Shown piece by piece: positions 35,930-49,536 of a DNA stretch of 64,000 nt. Positions within the stretch are counted from its first letter, which is position 1. Every line of letters starts with the position of its first letter. Origin of the DNA: Benincasa hispida (lineage: Eukaryota > Streptophyta > Magnoliopsida > Cucurbitales > Cucurbitaceae); assembly GCF_009727055.1 (NCBI RefSeq), contig NC_052358.1, positions 48,087,802 through 48,151,801 of the forward strand. The letters run 5' to 3'. The translations under genes and the position numbers were made by a program. Below the pieces are notes generated by a model, which was not told where the DNA came from, made no database searches, and saw nothing but the letters and a program-made list of their open reading frames with translations.

Positions 35930-38329
35930 ATCTATCCTAAAGCTAGTGGGGTGTACAATATAAAAGTCATACTAATATAAGAGTACACACAAAACAATAA
36001 ACTAGAGCATAATACGCGCCCAGTATAAAACCTCTTACGTGCCCTAGACTAAATGTGGTCTATCCCATAGACCCATACTCTGCAAGTGACACTCAAACAT
36101 CTTAGTCGTGAGGGCCTTTGTAAACGGGTCAGCAACATTGTGCTCCAAAAATATCTGTGTGACAATCACGTCCCTTTGATGTACAATCTCCCGAATGAGA
36201 TGATACTTCCGCTTTATATACTTCCCATGCTTGTGACTCTTAGACTCTTGGGAATTAACCACAATATCACTATTATCATAATAAAGGGTGATGAGCTTAG
36301 ATATGTCAGGAACCATTTTCAGATCAGTCAGAAATTTCCTAAGTCACACAGCTTCCTTAGTAGCTTCAATAGTTGCTACATACTCAGCCTCCATAATGGA
36401 GTCAGCAATGCGCCCTACTTGGTACTCCTCCAGACCATTGCTCCTCCATTAAGAGTGAACATTGATCCTGACGTGGATTTCCTTGAATTCTTATTAGTAT
36501 AAAAATCAAAGTCTATTTATCCTGTAAGGATCAAATCCTTATAACCATACACGAGTATGTAGTCCCTCATTCTCCATAGATACTTGAATATTTTCTTAAC
36601 AGCAGTTCAATGATCAAATTCGGGATTAGACTGATATCTACTTACTACCTCCACTATATAGCAGATGTCAAGTGTATTACATCAGGTTACCAACAGTCAA
36701 TGCATAGGGGATCTGACTCATTTCCTCAACCTCTTGAGGTGTCTTAAGACACTATTCCTTAGACAATATAACTCCATGCCTAAAAGGGAGTAAACTCGTC
36801 TTGGAGTTCTGCATCGAAAACTCAAGCATTTTGTCCATGTACGATGTCTGAGACAAGGATAGCATTTTGTTCTTTCAATCCTAAAGATTTGAATGTCCAA
36901 AATAAACTGGGCCTCTCTTAAGTCTTTCATTTGGAATTGGGTCACTAGCCCATTTTTAATTTCAGTCAATATACCAACATCAACCCCAATGAGTAGGAGT
37001 CTACATACAGCACAAGAAAAACTACTGAACTATTGATGATTTTTTTGTAAACACAAGGCTCATCAACATTCTGATTAAAGTCATAAAGATTTGATCGCAA
37101 TATCAAATCTTATATTCCAAGATCGAGAAGCTTGCTTCAATCCATAAATGGACCAATCAAGCTATGCAAACCTTTTGCTTTTTACCTTAGGCTATGAATC
37201 CCTCAAGTTACTCTATATAAATAGTCTCCTCAAGATTGCAATTCAGAAAAGAAATCGTGACGTCCATTTGCCAAATATCATAGTCATAATATGAGGCGAT
37301 GGATAGGAGTATCCGAATAGACTTCCACATGGACACAGATGAGAAATTCTCCTCATAGTCGACTCCCTCAACTTGGGTTTAACCCTTTACCACAAGTCTA
37401 GCCTTAAAGGTTTGCGCCTTTCCATCATCACTTAATTTTCTCTAGTAGATCCACTCGCAACCTAAAGGTTTTATCCCCATCAGGTTGATCTACAAGATCC
37501 TGAACTAAATTGAAGTGCATAGCCTCCTTTTTGAGATCCATAGCTTTGATCCATTCATCTTTGTCAACATCCTACATTGCCTTCTTGTAAGATAATGGAT
37601 CCTCAACATCTTCGTCAACTACAATAGCTAGAGTTTCTGTTAAACCCATATAACGAACAGGCTCCCTCAAAACTTGAGGTGGATTTGACCTACTAGATGA
37701 TCCAACTTCAACAACTTTTGTTGAGGTGTTTGACACTTCAACAACTCTTGTTGAAGGTTCAAAGTTTCATTGAAAAATTCATTCAACACAATCTTACTAC
37801 GAGGCTTATACTTCCTTATATGGTTCTCTTCTAAAACGGTAGAATTTGTCGACACAAACACCTTATTATCCTTAGGATCATAGAAATAACCACCTCTCAT
37901 TCCTTTAGGGTAACCTACAAATAGGCACAATTTTGAACGAGGTTCCAATTTCTTAGGATTTGTCTCAAACACATATGCTAGGCAATCCCAAATCCTGAAA
38001 TGGTGTAAACTACCTTTACGACTATTCCATAATTCCAAAGATGTTCCAGTAACATTTTTGGAAGGAACGCAGTTCAAAATGTAAGTTGCGGTCTATACTA
38101 CATAACCCCAAAACCAGTCTAATAGGAAAGTATAACTCATCATAGACCAAACCATGTCCAACAAGGTTCAATTTTTTCTCTCTGATACATCATTCTGCTG
38201 AGTTGTACCAGGTGCTGAGAATTGGGATACAATTTCATGTTCTATCAAATAGTCTTGCAATTTTAGATTCAAATACTCTTCATCTCAATCAGATCGAAAT
38301 GTTTTAATGGTTTTATTTAATGTATTTTC
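35930..38329 (-). pseudogene. Copia-3 integrase, RT and RNase H remnant (outer copy)
   Basis: Reading right to left: integrase part (38329-37667, with the segment PKKLEPRSKLCLFVGYPKG in an open stretch at 37667-38077), RT (about 37500-36718) and RNase H C-terminus (36316-36044, open for 90 codons, segments YHLIREIVHQRDVIV and NVADPFTKAL). The YVDD box has decayed to YVDS at about 36995-37005. It adjoins the 3' LTR directly. The integrase is cut at 38329 by the end of another LTR (target flank ttttc). Confidence 0.85.
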
Positions 38330-39722
38330 TGATGGAGTTGACAATCAACACACGAAAGTTATTATGATCTTAAATACTCTAATTACATTAATTTTAATGG
38401 ATTTGCATGCAAGTTGATAAAATAATAGTAGAAAGGGTTTCAAGAATACAACTTTTGAAGAACTTCTAATTAGTGCAAATTCTAGATGATTTCTTCTTTC
38501 CAACAGGTTGTAGACTACCAAAAAGATCTTCTCTACTATTCACAAGCCTTAAATTGGGTGGAACCCAAATTGAGAGAGATTTGGTGTGGTTTTGGGAGTT
38601 GAAGGGAAAAGGAAAAAGACATAATTTTATTTTAAATTTTCAAGTTGCATGCCCTCAATTTAGTATGAATAACCACCTATTATTCAATTAAAGCATGCAA
38701 GTCTGAATAGAAGAGGAGTTGAACACTCAAAACTTTACTAATTAAGTGGATTAGGTGGAAGCTAATTGGAAAATTCCACTTTCTAATTTTTAAATTTATT
38801 TATTTCTTTTTAATTTAATTTTAATTTTTAAATAAAAATAATATAAAAAATTAATTTCTGATTTTGAAATTTCAAAATCCAATTAAATTAAAATAATTTA
38901 TTTTAAATAATTAATTAATTAATTTAATATCAAATATTAAATCAATTAACCTAATCCAAATATGAACTCTTACTCATGTAATTGATATTTAAATCTTATT
39001 TAAATAATTTCAACTCACCAAAAAACTGTTTAATTTGTTAATTAACGTTAATTATATCAAATATAATAATCAAACCCTAAACCGAATTTGAACATTTCAA
39101 ATTCTCTCAATATGCTATTCTAAGGTTTGATCCTTTTTCAAGCTAGTAGGACTTAATGGACATACAAATCATGAGCTCCAACAATCTGAGATTAATCGGT
39201 TAAACTCTTTAAACCAAATTAATCAATATTCGTTAACTACCGAGGCATACTACTATAACTCAATAGTTGCATTGTCCTCACTATAGATATATTTCTGTTC
39301 ACTTGATTTAACCATAATCAGTAAGTTGATACTTCACAAGTTGTTCGTATTTACAGCTAGGTCAAAATTACCGTTTTATTCCTATAATACATCTTGCTCC
39401 TTAAGTCTCCACTGGTTCTCTAATGAACAATTGGTTTATGGTCGTATCAATAAATCGAGTCCCTCTCTGCCATAGAGAAGGTGGGGCCCCTTTGTTCAAG
39501 TCTAGGAGTCAGTACTTAAGGAAACAACCTATCTGCTAACCCTAAGACGGATAGGAGTGAATTCTATCTTGCAGGACTATGTCCCTAGCCATCTATCCGA
39601 TCTTACCTCTAAAATGGGAGGCTTATTGAGCAGCGACGTTAAGTCGCTCTCACCCATGAAAATTAAAGGATAATCTCATATAAACAGGAGTTCATAGTTA
39701 GCTCAAGATTGAGATTGAGTTT
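38330..39722 (-). repeat. Copia LTR of a second subfamily, truncated
   Basis: Starts 'tgatgg' inside Copia-3 integrase. It is homologous to 39723-41679 in the blocks 'agctagtagg', 'actatagatatattt', 'cttaaggaaacaacc' and 'gaattctatcttgca'. It stops at 39722 at 'gattgagtt', exactly where the next LTR begins with TG, so the second LTR was inserted into this one and the remaining U3 part is lost from the window. Confidence 0.75.
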
Positions 39723-41679
39723 GATGGAAAAGTAGGCATGCGCAGCGGAAAAGAGGAACAAACTTACTCTAATTGCATAAATTAAATATACAACCCTAAA
39801 TCAATTAATTAGGGTTTTTTAGAAACATTACCTTTGAAGCTCCTAAAACTCTTCTATCTCCGCTGAACACGAATCGGACAACCACTCGATCTGACCTACT
39901 ATCCTCTGGACTCAGAACCAGGTTGTGGGACCCGATGGATGAAGAACCTGGGAGAGAGAAAGAGATGGAAATAGAAGAATGAAATTTGGGTTGGGTTTAG
40001 GTTTTTTCAGCCCAATTTTTTAAAAACTAATATTTACAAAATGTCTAAAAGTTTTTAATCTAAATTAAAAAGCCCATATTTATAGAAAAGGGTCATGCAA
40101 AATTGCATGCAACAAATTCATAAAAACCCAACACCTAGAATCCACTATCTAAGTGAGCTTTAATGTCTCCACTATAAGCCAACACCTAGTCCACTATTTT
40201 GTTAGTGGAATTATCTAACAAAAGTTTGGATTTTTCCACTAACTTTAGTCAAAGGACAAAATAGTCATATTCTCAAAGTCAAACCTTGACCATAAAAGTC
40301 AACATTTTGATTTTTTATGATTTTTTCCGTGTTGACTAATTTTGACCTCCCGAGCATGAATCTGCATTCATTTATCGAAATTCAAATCACATTTGAATAT
40401 AAGGTCGGTCAAAGTTTAACTTTTCAAAGTCAAAAGTCAACTCTTTAACTTTTTACATTTTTTACCATTTCCATTAGTTCCGAGCTTCCAAATATGAACG
40501 TATTCCTGTTCTTGATATTTAAATCACATTTAAATATTAAAGTTGTATCTCTAAACTCAAAAACTGACCACTATATCACATATACTTGTCGGTTTCTCTC
40601 TCTTCACCTAATTCGAACAATTCGAATTATTCTATCATATTGTTCTAAGTTTATTCCATATGAGCTAGTAGGGGAACCTAATGGACCTATAGATCATGGG
40701 CTCCAATGATCCGAGATTAGCTGGCTAAACTCTTTAGATGGAGCTAATCAACATTCGTTAACTCACGGGTCATTTCACTATAGTCTCATAGTTGCACTCC
40801 CCTCACTATAGATATATTTGTGTTCATATGATATAACCATGATTAGTAAGCTAATCCTTCACAGGTTGTTCGTAATCTCGGTTGGTTCATAAAAACCGTT
40901 TTACCCCCTGAGACTACATCTTATTCCTTAAGTTCCACTGATCTTCTAATGAACAATTGATTTAAGGTCCAACCTATAAACCGAACCCCTCTCGGACAAA
41001 TGAGACGGTGAGGCCCCTTGTTCAAGACTTGGATTCAGTATTAAAGGGAACAAGCTATCTACTATCTCTATAACAGGTAGGAGTGAATTCCGTCTTGCAC
41101 CCTATATTTCCAACTATCCACCCGATCTTACCCCTGAAATGGGAGGCTTATTGGGCCAGTGATAATGAGCTGCCCTCATCTATGTAAATCTAAGGATAAT
41201 GCCGAGTGAACAGGAGTTCATAGTTAGCTCAGGATTAAGATTAAGTTACCTAGGTCATCAAATAATGAAATAGTCAGTTTTATACATTAAACAACATTTA
41301 GGACGTAAAAAACAACTATTTCATAGTTCAGTCTTGTGTAAACTCTTTACATAGGATGCCCCCATTTTCATGTCTCCACATGAATGGTTTAGGATCACAT
41401 CGTTTATACTAACTACAAAATGGGACGCATCCATAGTGTCCCCAGAATAAGGCGCCCAACCTTATTCATATACTATAGACCATTTTGGCCATATATATTT
41501 GAACTTGATCCAAATTTATGTCACTACATAAAGTTTAAACTTAAACTTAATGCCTCAGAACCTTAGTTTATTGTATTCATGAATATAGAATTTAAATTTA
41601 CTAAAGATTTTAAATAACAGCTTTATTGAATAAGAATATGATATTACAAACTACGAGTTTTAAGACATAAAATCCAACA
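39723..41679 (-). repeat. Second-subfamily Copia 3' LTR (1,957 bp)
   Basis: The ends are 'tgatggaaaag' and 'aatccaaca', adjoining RNase H sequence and a purine-rich minus-strand tract (CCAAGTGAGAGTT, 41680-41692) that fits a polypurine tract. It is clearly different from the outer LTRs of Copia-3, so it is not the partner of the 5' LTR at 47480-49536. It belongs to an element whose 5' end is missing. Confidence 0.8.
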
Positions 41680-44600
41680 AACTCTCACTTGGACTAAAAT
41701 TCCTAGTAGGATCAAACGATGCTGAATTTAACTATGAGAAATTAATATTACATATGAATACAATAAACTAGGGCATTCACGCCCAACATAATCTCCCATT
41801 TGTCCTAGTTTAAAAACACCGTAAACCTAAACTCTATAGGTGACCCTAAAAAATTTTAGTCGTAAGGATTTTTGTAAAAGGATCAGCAATGTTTTGCTCA
41901 GAAGGTATCTGGGTCACTACAACGTTACCACGGTGTACGATTTCACAGATAAAATGGTACTTGAGTTTGATGTGCTTTCCCCGTTTATGGCTTCAATATT
42001 CTTTTGAATTTGCAACTGCACCGCTGTAGTCACAATATAAGGTGATGGATAGATGCATATTTGGAAAAACTTCCAAATCTATCAAGAATTACCTCACCCA
42101 TACTGCTTCTTTTGTTGCTTCGCAAGCAGCTACGTATTCAGCTTTCATTGTGGAGTCAACTATACAGGTCTGTTTTACGTTTCTCCACACTACTACTCCT
42201 CCGTTAAGTGTGAACACTGATCCAGATGTAGACTTTCTAGCATCTTTATTAGTTTGGAACTCAGATTCAGTGTTCCAGTAAGGATCAGATCTTTAGCACT
42301 ATACACGAGCATGTAATCCCTAGTTCTCCTTAGATACTTTAAGATGTTCTTAACAGCAGTCCAATAATCACATCCAAGATTAGACTAGTACCTATTGATG
42401 ATACCTACTGAGTAGCATATGTCAGGTCTAGTACATAACATTGCATACATCAGGCTTCCAACAGCGGAAGCATAGGGAATATTTCTCATATCCTCAACTT
42501 CTTGAGGTGTCTTAGAACATTGTTCATTTGACAGATGAATTACATGTCTGAAAGGCAACAGACTCTTTTTGGAATTCTGCATTTTATATCTAGACAACAT
42601 TTTGTCTATATAAGATGCTTGAGACATGGCTAGTGTCTTATTCTTGCGTTTTCGAATAATTTGGAACCCAAAAATATACTGCGCATTTTCTAAATCTTTC
42701 ATTTGGAATTGTGTATCTAGCCATTGCTTAATGTCAGTAAGATATCCTACATCATTCCCAATGAGTGGAATATCATCAACATATAAAACTAAAAACGCTA
42801 TAGTAGAATTGATGATCTTCTTGTAAACACAAGGCTCGTCAACATTCTGTTCAAAGCCATAAGATTTGATCGCAGTATCAAACCTTATATTCCAGGATCT
42901 AGAAGCTTGTTTCTACCCATAAATGGATTTTTGAAGCTTACAAACCTTTTGTTCTTGACCCTGTGCAATAAACCCCTCTGGTTGAGCCATATAGACTCTC
43001 TTCAAGATCGCCGTTTAGAAGGGCTATCTTGACATCCAACTGCCAAATCTCATAATCATAAAAGGTGGCAATGGATAAGAGTATTTTTATCGGCTTTAAC
43101 ATGGAAACGGGAGAGAAAGTTTCTTCATAGTCCACTCTCTCTCTCTAGGTATAACCCTTTGTCAAAAGTTAAGCCTTGAAAGTCTGTACTTTACCGACTT
43201 GGTCTCGTTTTCTCTTGTAGATCCACTTACAACCAATTGGTTTCATATTACTTGGTTGATCTACAAGTTTCCAGACAGAATTGAAGTACATAGACTCCAT
43301 TTCGAGGTCCATGGCTTTGACCCACTGATCACAGTCCACATCTTTCATCGCCTGTTTATAGGTCGATGGATTCTCTATGTCGTCATCAGGTATGACGACT
43401 TATGTTTTTGTTAAACCCAAGTAACGATCAGGTTGATGAACAACCCTCCCACTACGTCGAGGCATTCTCAACTCTTGAGAAGGATGTGACTTACCAGATG
43501 TACTAGTTTTCTTTCAACACTATTTTACTGCGTGGTTGGTGATTTTTAATGTGGTCTTCCTCTAGGAATATGACATTTGTTGATATAAATACCTTGTTTT
43601 CTTAAGGATGATAAAACAGACCACCCCTTGTTTCCTTTGGATAACCTATAAATCGGCATAACTTTGAACGATGTTCCAATTTCTTGAGATTTTGTACCAA
43701 TACATGTGCTGGGCAACCCTAAATTCTAAAGTGACGTAAACTACTTTTACACCCTTTTCATAGCTCATAAGGTGATTCTAAAACACTTTTAGAGGGAACG
43801 TTATTCAAAATATGGACAGTTGATTTAAGTGTATATCTCCAAAAGGAATCAGGCAATTGAGCATAGCTCATCATAGAGCGAACCATATCTAATAAGGTTC
43901 GTTTCTTCTTTCTGATACACCATTCTGCTGAGGCGTACTAGGTGCAGAGAATTGTGAATGGATCCCGTTTTCAATCAAATAGTCTTGGAATCATATGTCC
44001 ATATACTCTCCACCTCGATCAGATCGAAGTGTCTTTATTGTTTTACCTAATTCATTCTCAACTTCAGCCTTATATTCTTTGAACTTTTCAAGAGAATCAG
44101 ACTTGTGATAAAGCAGGTAAACATGACTATACCTTGAATAATCATCAATAAACTGATGAAATATTCATACTTTATTTATATCAAATGAAATAGAATATTT
44201 TTGTTCTAATAGGCACTTTACAGAAATAGGGTTTCTTTTCAGACTTGCAACCACATATATATTATCTAGTATAATATACGATTTTTGTAAACAAAGTCGA
44301 AGTCCTCTCACTATTGTAGCTGAGACAATGTGCCCAGTTCCAATGCTCATTGTCATCTCCCCCAACCTTTAGTTACCGTCAAGAACTAATTCCCTAAAAT
44401 GAAGACAAACATGCTTAGTGGTACTTGAATCTATTATCCAAGCTGAATCATCATTCTCCACTGAACAAGTCTTCAAAACAAATAAATCACACTTACCTTG
44501 CTTGGCGTTCTTCGTTTCTGCCAAGTATTTGAGATAATTCTTCTTCCAGTGTCCCTCTTGGTTGCAATGTAAACAAATTCCCTCTGCAGCCTTGAGCTTT

Positions 44601-45240
44601 TTGCCCTTTTGGACAATAGATGGTGGATTAACTTTCCCCTTTCCACCTTTCTTCTTCTTCCAATTTTTAGTGTCGGAGGAAGAAGGCACAGACTTAGTTC
44701 CAGAGGACGAGGAAACATTTGCCTCATCCTTCCGTTCCTTGGATTTCATCAAGATTTGAAATTTTGTAGCTTGTTGAGCAAGGTGGTTAGGTTGTAGTCA
44801 ATCTTGTTCATAACAGCATTGCTACGGAACTGTAGGAATCTTTCAAGTAAATATTCCCGGATGAAGCTAACCTGATTGGCCTTATCAATGACAGACCCTT
44901 TCATCTCCACCACGTTAAAGTGGACCATCATATTGAGAACATGTTCTCAAACAGATGCCCCTTCTTGCATTTGGCATTGAAGATGTTTTTTAGAGCGTCA
45001 TGCCTGAGCTGTGCAGACGGTTGTTCGAACATTCCCTGCAGGGACTCCATGATCTCACGGGCAGTGATATGGGCTCATGCTTCTTGGCCAAAACTTCAGA
45101 AAGGCTTGCCAAGATATATGCTCGAGCCTTTTCATTTTCCTGTACCCAACGCTCATATACCTCTCGAACGTTTCGAGTGGCGTTTTAAGCTGGTACAGGA
45201 GCCAGAGGACAACCCTCCATAAGGACAAATCTTAGGTCGT
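41680..45240 (-). pseudogene. Copia gag-pol remnant (inner copy, probably a recombinant)
   Basis: Reading right to left: gag (45240-44750), zinc knuckle and protease (44752-44369; CLHCNQEGHWKKNY has Y in place of the last Cys, and the active site reads DSST for DSGA), GAG-pre-integrase and integrase (44365-43500), RT (about 43430-42385) with an intact YVDD at 42772-42783, RNase H (about 42300-41820) and polypurine tract. Several frameshifts and stops. The RNase H end belongs with the second-subfamily LTR on its left, while the gag end runs into the leader and 5' LTR of Copia-3, so a switch between two elements must lie somewhere in this stretch. Confidence 0.8.
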
Positions 45241-47465
45241 CAATGATTAATATTGTGTTGATAGTGTTTTTTTCATGCAGTGTAGTTTTCGCCGGTAAGT
45301 TTGTCGGTGACAAGTAAATTAAGAGTTGCGAAGTCATTTTTGTAATTTGCTGAAACATATAATTTATTTGTATTAGTATTCAAGCCTTACCATTTGGAAA
45401 ACCAATCAAATTTAGCAAAATAATATAATGCATTCTATGTGACATCTATTTCGCAATGATGTTCAGTGAGTCAGGATAAAAGCCACCATAGGGCGATCAG
45501 GTACCCCTTCACTGAAATGAGACCATCTCAACAAATATATAGAATAACTCCTTATTACTGTAAATATCAGTTATCATTGTTCGGTCTAGAAACTGTTAAC
45601 TAGCTTAACATTTTCTTATAAGTGTAACCCCCTCATTTTAGATTCTAGAATTCTGCCCCAATGAGCCAACTGTAGGAAAAATCGATTGAGGCAAAAACTA
45701 AAGCAATCATATCCATTTCTGGAGTTTGTCCATAGGGGGGACACAAGCAAAGGTGCTTCGAGGCTGAGCATGAAAATTTACTAAGAAAGACCGTGGGAAG
45801 TGTTGACACACGTCTTGCTACCACTTACTATAAACACTCTTTCCATTCACCTTGTATTGACCTATACAAACACTACCCGTAGGGGGACATAAGCAAAGGT
45901 GCCTCGAAGTCGAGTATAGATCTCATGGTGTGAGCTTTGAGGGAGAAACGTAAAAAGAAAAAAATGAAATATCATATACTCCATTTTGGATAGTTAAACA
46001 ACTTTGATTAATGTTTATCAACAATTGCATGCTTGTAACAAATCTATCTAATTCACCTTTCCAGGTCAGTTTCCAGGTAGGGGTGTTCCATTTCTGTCAA
46101 TTTAAATACCCCAGTCTAGATTGAACTAGCCTTAGACAAAAAGTCTCTTATAGATACATTTGTTACAAATTTAATCTTTTAATTAAAACCAATTTAATCC
46201 TACTAAACTGATTAGAAGATTAAATTAATTTCTAAACTTATTAGAAATTTTGTGATCTTAGGTTTATGTGAATGATATTTTAAAACAATTTAAAAAATGA
46301 TTTAAACCTAAGTTTGCATGCAACTCTGAATTATTGATTTTAATTTCTAATTTCATTTAATTATACCAATTATAAAAAGAAATGAAATAAATTAAAACCA
46401 ATCATTGCATGTGAAACCATACTTAGATAAACTATAACAATTATAAAATAACCTATATAATTTCATGTTTCGTGCAAACTCAATTTCATTACTAAACATA
46501 CGTAACAATTATATATACTAAAGTAATGAAATAACTAATAACATACATACATCCAACTATATATTATAACTCTTATAATACAATTGTAATGTTATTAATG
46601 CATGCCAACATATATTATAACATTTATATAATATAATACATAAGCATGCTATAAAATTAAATCATGCAATTATATATTATAACATTTATAATATAATATG
46701 ATGCATGAATAATGCATAACCTATGGTGGGATTTTATTATATGGCATACAATATGACATATATAAATAATAATAAACCATACATTCAAATGCATAATTTA
46801 AACAACAATTATTGGACCGGGATTGGACACTTAAGGAATTAATTAAATTAATATAATACTTATATTAATTAAATTAATTAAAAAAACTAATTATTGCAAA
46901 ATAATAGCTAAACTGGTTCAAAACAGGTGAACCGGGTCTTAAACCGCACGAACCAGACCGCTTAACACCCGAACCACCCTCGTACCGCTTGAACCAAGCG
47001 ATGAACTAGTTCATTCTTTCCGTCTTGGAGCGTTAAATGTTGTAACGTTGTGACCTAGCGTTGTAACACTACGAAAAGAACCTTCCATTCACCTCTTCCC
47101 AGCGTTGCAACGCTAGGGCACAACATTGCAACGTTGTTATACAGTCACCTACTATACAGACGTGAATTGCTTTGGTTTTGCTCCAACTTAAGCCTCGTTT
47201 TCACCAGAACATCACCGAAAAAATCACGAATGATACAACACAGCGAAAATACACACTCTATTGCAATTATATGCCCAAAACAACAGGCTCTTACAAACCA
47301 ATTTATAAAGAAAAACAATAAACTATACAGTCCAATTCCGAATCATCCAAAATTGCAAAGACATTCCACAAATTATACATCACATGAATTTTACAGAATG
47401 CACACCCACCAAAGCTATAAAAAAATGAAAAAAAAAAAAAAAAAAACATTGAGACCAAGAACCTA
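45241..47465 (-). mobile_element. Leader of Copia-3
   Basis: Long untranslated leader between gag and primer site. On the minus strand it contains the duplicated pre-gag motif (at about 45860-45940 and 45725-45785), the 'cttatagatacatttg' block, AT-rich 'tatattataac' blocks, and near 47030-47140 'gcgttgcaacgct'-type motifs. A run of 21 A at about 47428-47448 interrupts the last part. No gene is supported. Confidence 0.75.
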
Positions 47466-47477
47466 GCTCTGGTACCA
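47466..47477 (-). other. Primer-binding site of Copia-3
   Basis: The reverse complement is TGGTACCAGAGC, one change (T to C) from the canonical TGGTATCAGAGC, two bases inside the LTR terminus at 47480. Confidence 0.8.
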
Positions 47478-47479
47478 AT

Positions 47480-49536
47480 TGAAGGAACTCTAAGGTCCGT
47501 AGTGGAAGCGAAATCAGTCCCAATTTTTTTTTCTTACAGAATTGTAACTTTTACATAACAAGAAATTATGCATAAACAATGAAATTTTACAACATGCAAT
47601 TAATATAGGGAAAAAATTAGGGTAAGAAATCACATTACCCTTGAAGAACTGCTTCTTCTTGTAAATCCTTCTCTCCGGTCACGAGCAATACGTACAATAT
47701 CAAATCCCAAAGAAGTGAACACCACCACAATAATGTCCTATGTATTCTTCTTAGGGTAGAATGAGAAAATCAAGAGTTGTGGGTTATGATATTTTTGGGA
47801 AAGGGAGAAGAATATATTTTAGAGGATTTTTCTCATAAAAATAGTAGCAAACATTGGAAGAGTTCTTTTGCGACCAAATTTTCCAGACTATCTATGTTGA
47901 AACAGAAAAAACATGGAACAAACCCAAAACTGCTCCCACGTCTGAGAGTGTTTGAGAGATTTAGGGGGAGGGAGTTATATAACTCCCTCTATTTTAAATT
48001 TCAAAAATTTAAAACATATTTCAATTTATTATATATATATATATATAATTAACTATCTTAATATATAACATGTAACCTATATTTTACATTGTATCAAATA
48101 CAATATAACCTATAGTTTGAATTCTCTCAACATTTGTGGTATTTAATATAAATCATATTTATATTAAATTTAATGATATGAATATCATCCATATAATTAG
48201 TATTTCAATCATATTCAAATATTTAATTCCTCTCAAAATAAACTTTATATTATAATGTATCAAATACATTATATTAATTATATCACATATAATTAATTTG
48301 AAATTTTCAAATTAATCCAAAGCTTTAATAGTATTTGAATAATTAATTAAACTTCTTGAATTTAATTATTCAACATCCATTAACTGACAGTCACTCCACC
48401 AAAGATCGACAATTGTACTCTTCACACTACAGATATATTTCTGTATCTATTGGGTATAACTAGTCAATAGTACGAGGACCCTTCACAAATTGCTCATAAG
48501 TACACTTGGGTCAAAATTACTATTTTTCCCCTATAGTTACATCTAACTTCTTAAGTATCACTGATCTCTCTAATGAACAATAAGTCATAGACCAAACTCC
48601 TCTCGGGCCAAGAAAGGGTGTGGCACCACATTATTCAAGTCCCAAAATCAGTTCTTAAGAGAGCAATTTATCTACTTACCCCAACATTAGGAAGTGAGTG
48701 AATTCTATCTTGTGTAACTGTGTTTCCAACTCCTCAATCAGACGAATCCCGAAAATGGTAGGCTTATTGAGTCGGCGATCTGGCCACTCTCACTCATACA
48801 AATCAAAGAACTGCCTTCATAGGTAGTTCACAACTCACTCAGAATTTAGGTCATGTCACCTATGGTCATCCTGGTGAAATGTAAGTCTCTATTATAAACG
48901 GTGTTAGATAATAAGACTAATCATTTTGTGGTCCGGTCTTATACAAACCTCTTTGTATAGAATACCCCGCTCACATGTCTCCACATGAATGATCAAGATC
49001 ATACTATTTTTAGTACTTTACGATAATTGTAACATCTACAAAGTGGGTCGTATTTGTGATGTCACCAGGATAAGGTCTGTCTCTTATACACATCTAGATG
49101 TGTATAAGAGAGATGTCACCAGGATAAGGTACCCAGCCTTATTCATCTTCTACAAATCATTTAAGTTATCACTTAAACATGCCTTATTCATGTCTCCACA
49201 TGAATGATCAAGATCATACTATTTTTAGTACTTTACGATAATTGTAACATCTACAAAGTGGGTCGTATTTGTGATGTCACCAGGATAAGGTACCCAGCCT
49301 TATTCATCTTCTACAAATCATTTAAGTTATCACTTAAACATGATTCACTTGTATGTCTCTACATACATGTTTACGTCACAGAAGATAACCTTGAATATTA
49401 ATTTATTGGTTTATGGGTTAATGCTACTAAATTTCGAATAAAATATCTCATATTTTATTTAAAATAAAATAAAATTGTTTGTACGTTACAATTACAAACT
49501 ACAGGACCGACAAGATTTAGGGCATCAACCCCAACA
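47480..49536 (-). repeat. 5' LTR of Copia-3 (contains an assembly artefact)
   Basis: The termini are 'tgaagg' next to the primer site and 'ccccaaca' next to the cacac duplication. It aligns with the 3' LTR at 33895-35929. The segment 48974-49188 is a false 215-bp duplication carrying sequencing-adapter sequence, so the true length is about 1.84 kb. Confidence 0.85.
49077..49111. other. Nextera/Tn5 mate-pair junction adapter (assembly contamination)
   Basis: 49077-49095 is CTGTCTCTTATACACATCT, the exact 19-bp Tn5 mosaic end, followed at once by its inverted partner AGATGTGTATAAGAGA (49096-49111; the last three bases of the mosaic end are missing). Two mosaic ends back to back are the junction adapter of Nextera mate-pair libraries. 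In one frame it reads SYTHLDVYKR, a peptide known from adapter-contaminated protein predictions. It is not plant DNA. Confidence 0.97.

Larger units (their letters stand above)
33895..49536 (-). mobile_element. Copia-3, large minus-strand Copia element with both LTRs and target duplication
   Basis: The two outer LTRs (33895-35929 and 47480-49536) are flanked by the identical pentamer cacac (33890-33894 and 49537-49541). The order on the minus strand is 5' LTR, primer site, leader, gag, protease, integrase, RT, RNase H, then extra LTR pieces, then a second integrase-RT-RNase H stretch and the 3' LTR. The span of 15.6 kb, with two pol copies, shows that at least two other elements inserted into it and then recombined with it. 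In one 81-bp stretch the two outer LTRs differ at 7 positions, 6 of them transitions. All reading frames are broken. Confidence 0.85.

Noticed and set aside
36044..36316. 90-codon minus-strand open frame as a separate gene
   Set aside because: It is the C-terminal end of Copia RNase H directly before the 3' LTR.
44369..44752. 127-codon open frame with a zinc-finger-like motif, as a host protein
   Set aside because: It is the gag zinc knuckle and protease part of a Copia element, in order with integrase and RT; the last Cys of the knuckle is already lost.
48989..49207. 72-codon open frame
   Set aside because: It is created by sequencing adapter plus false duplication.
39723..49536. 39723-41679 and 47480-49536 as the LTR pair of one intact element
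   Set aside because: The two LTRs are clearly different subfamilies, whereas 33895-35929 matches 47480-49536 and shares the cacac flank.
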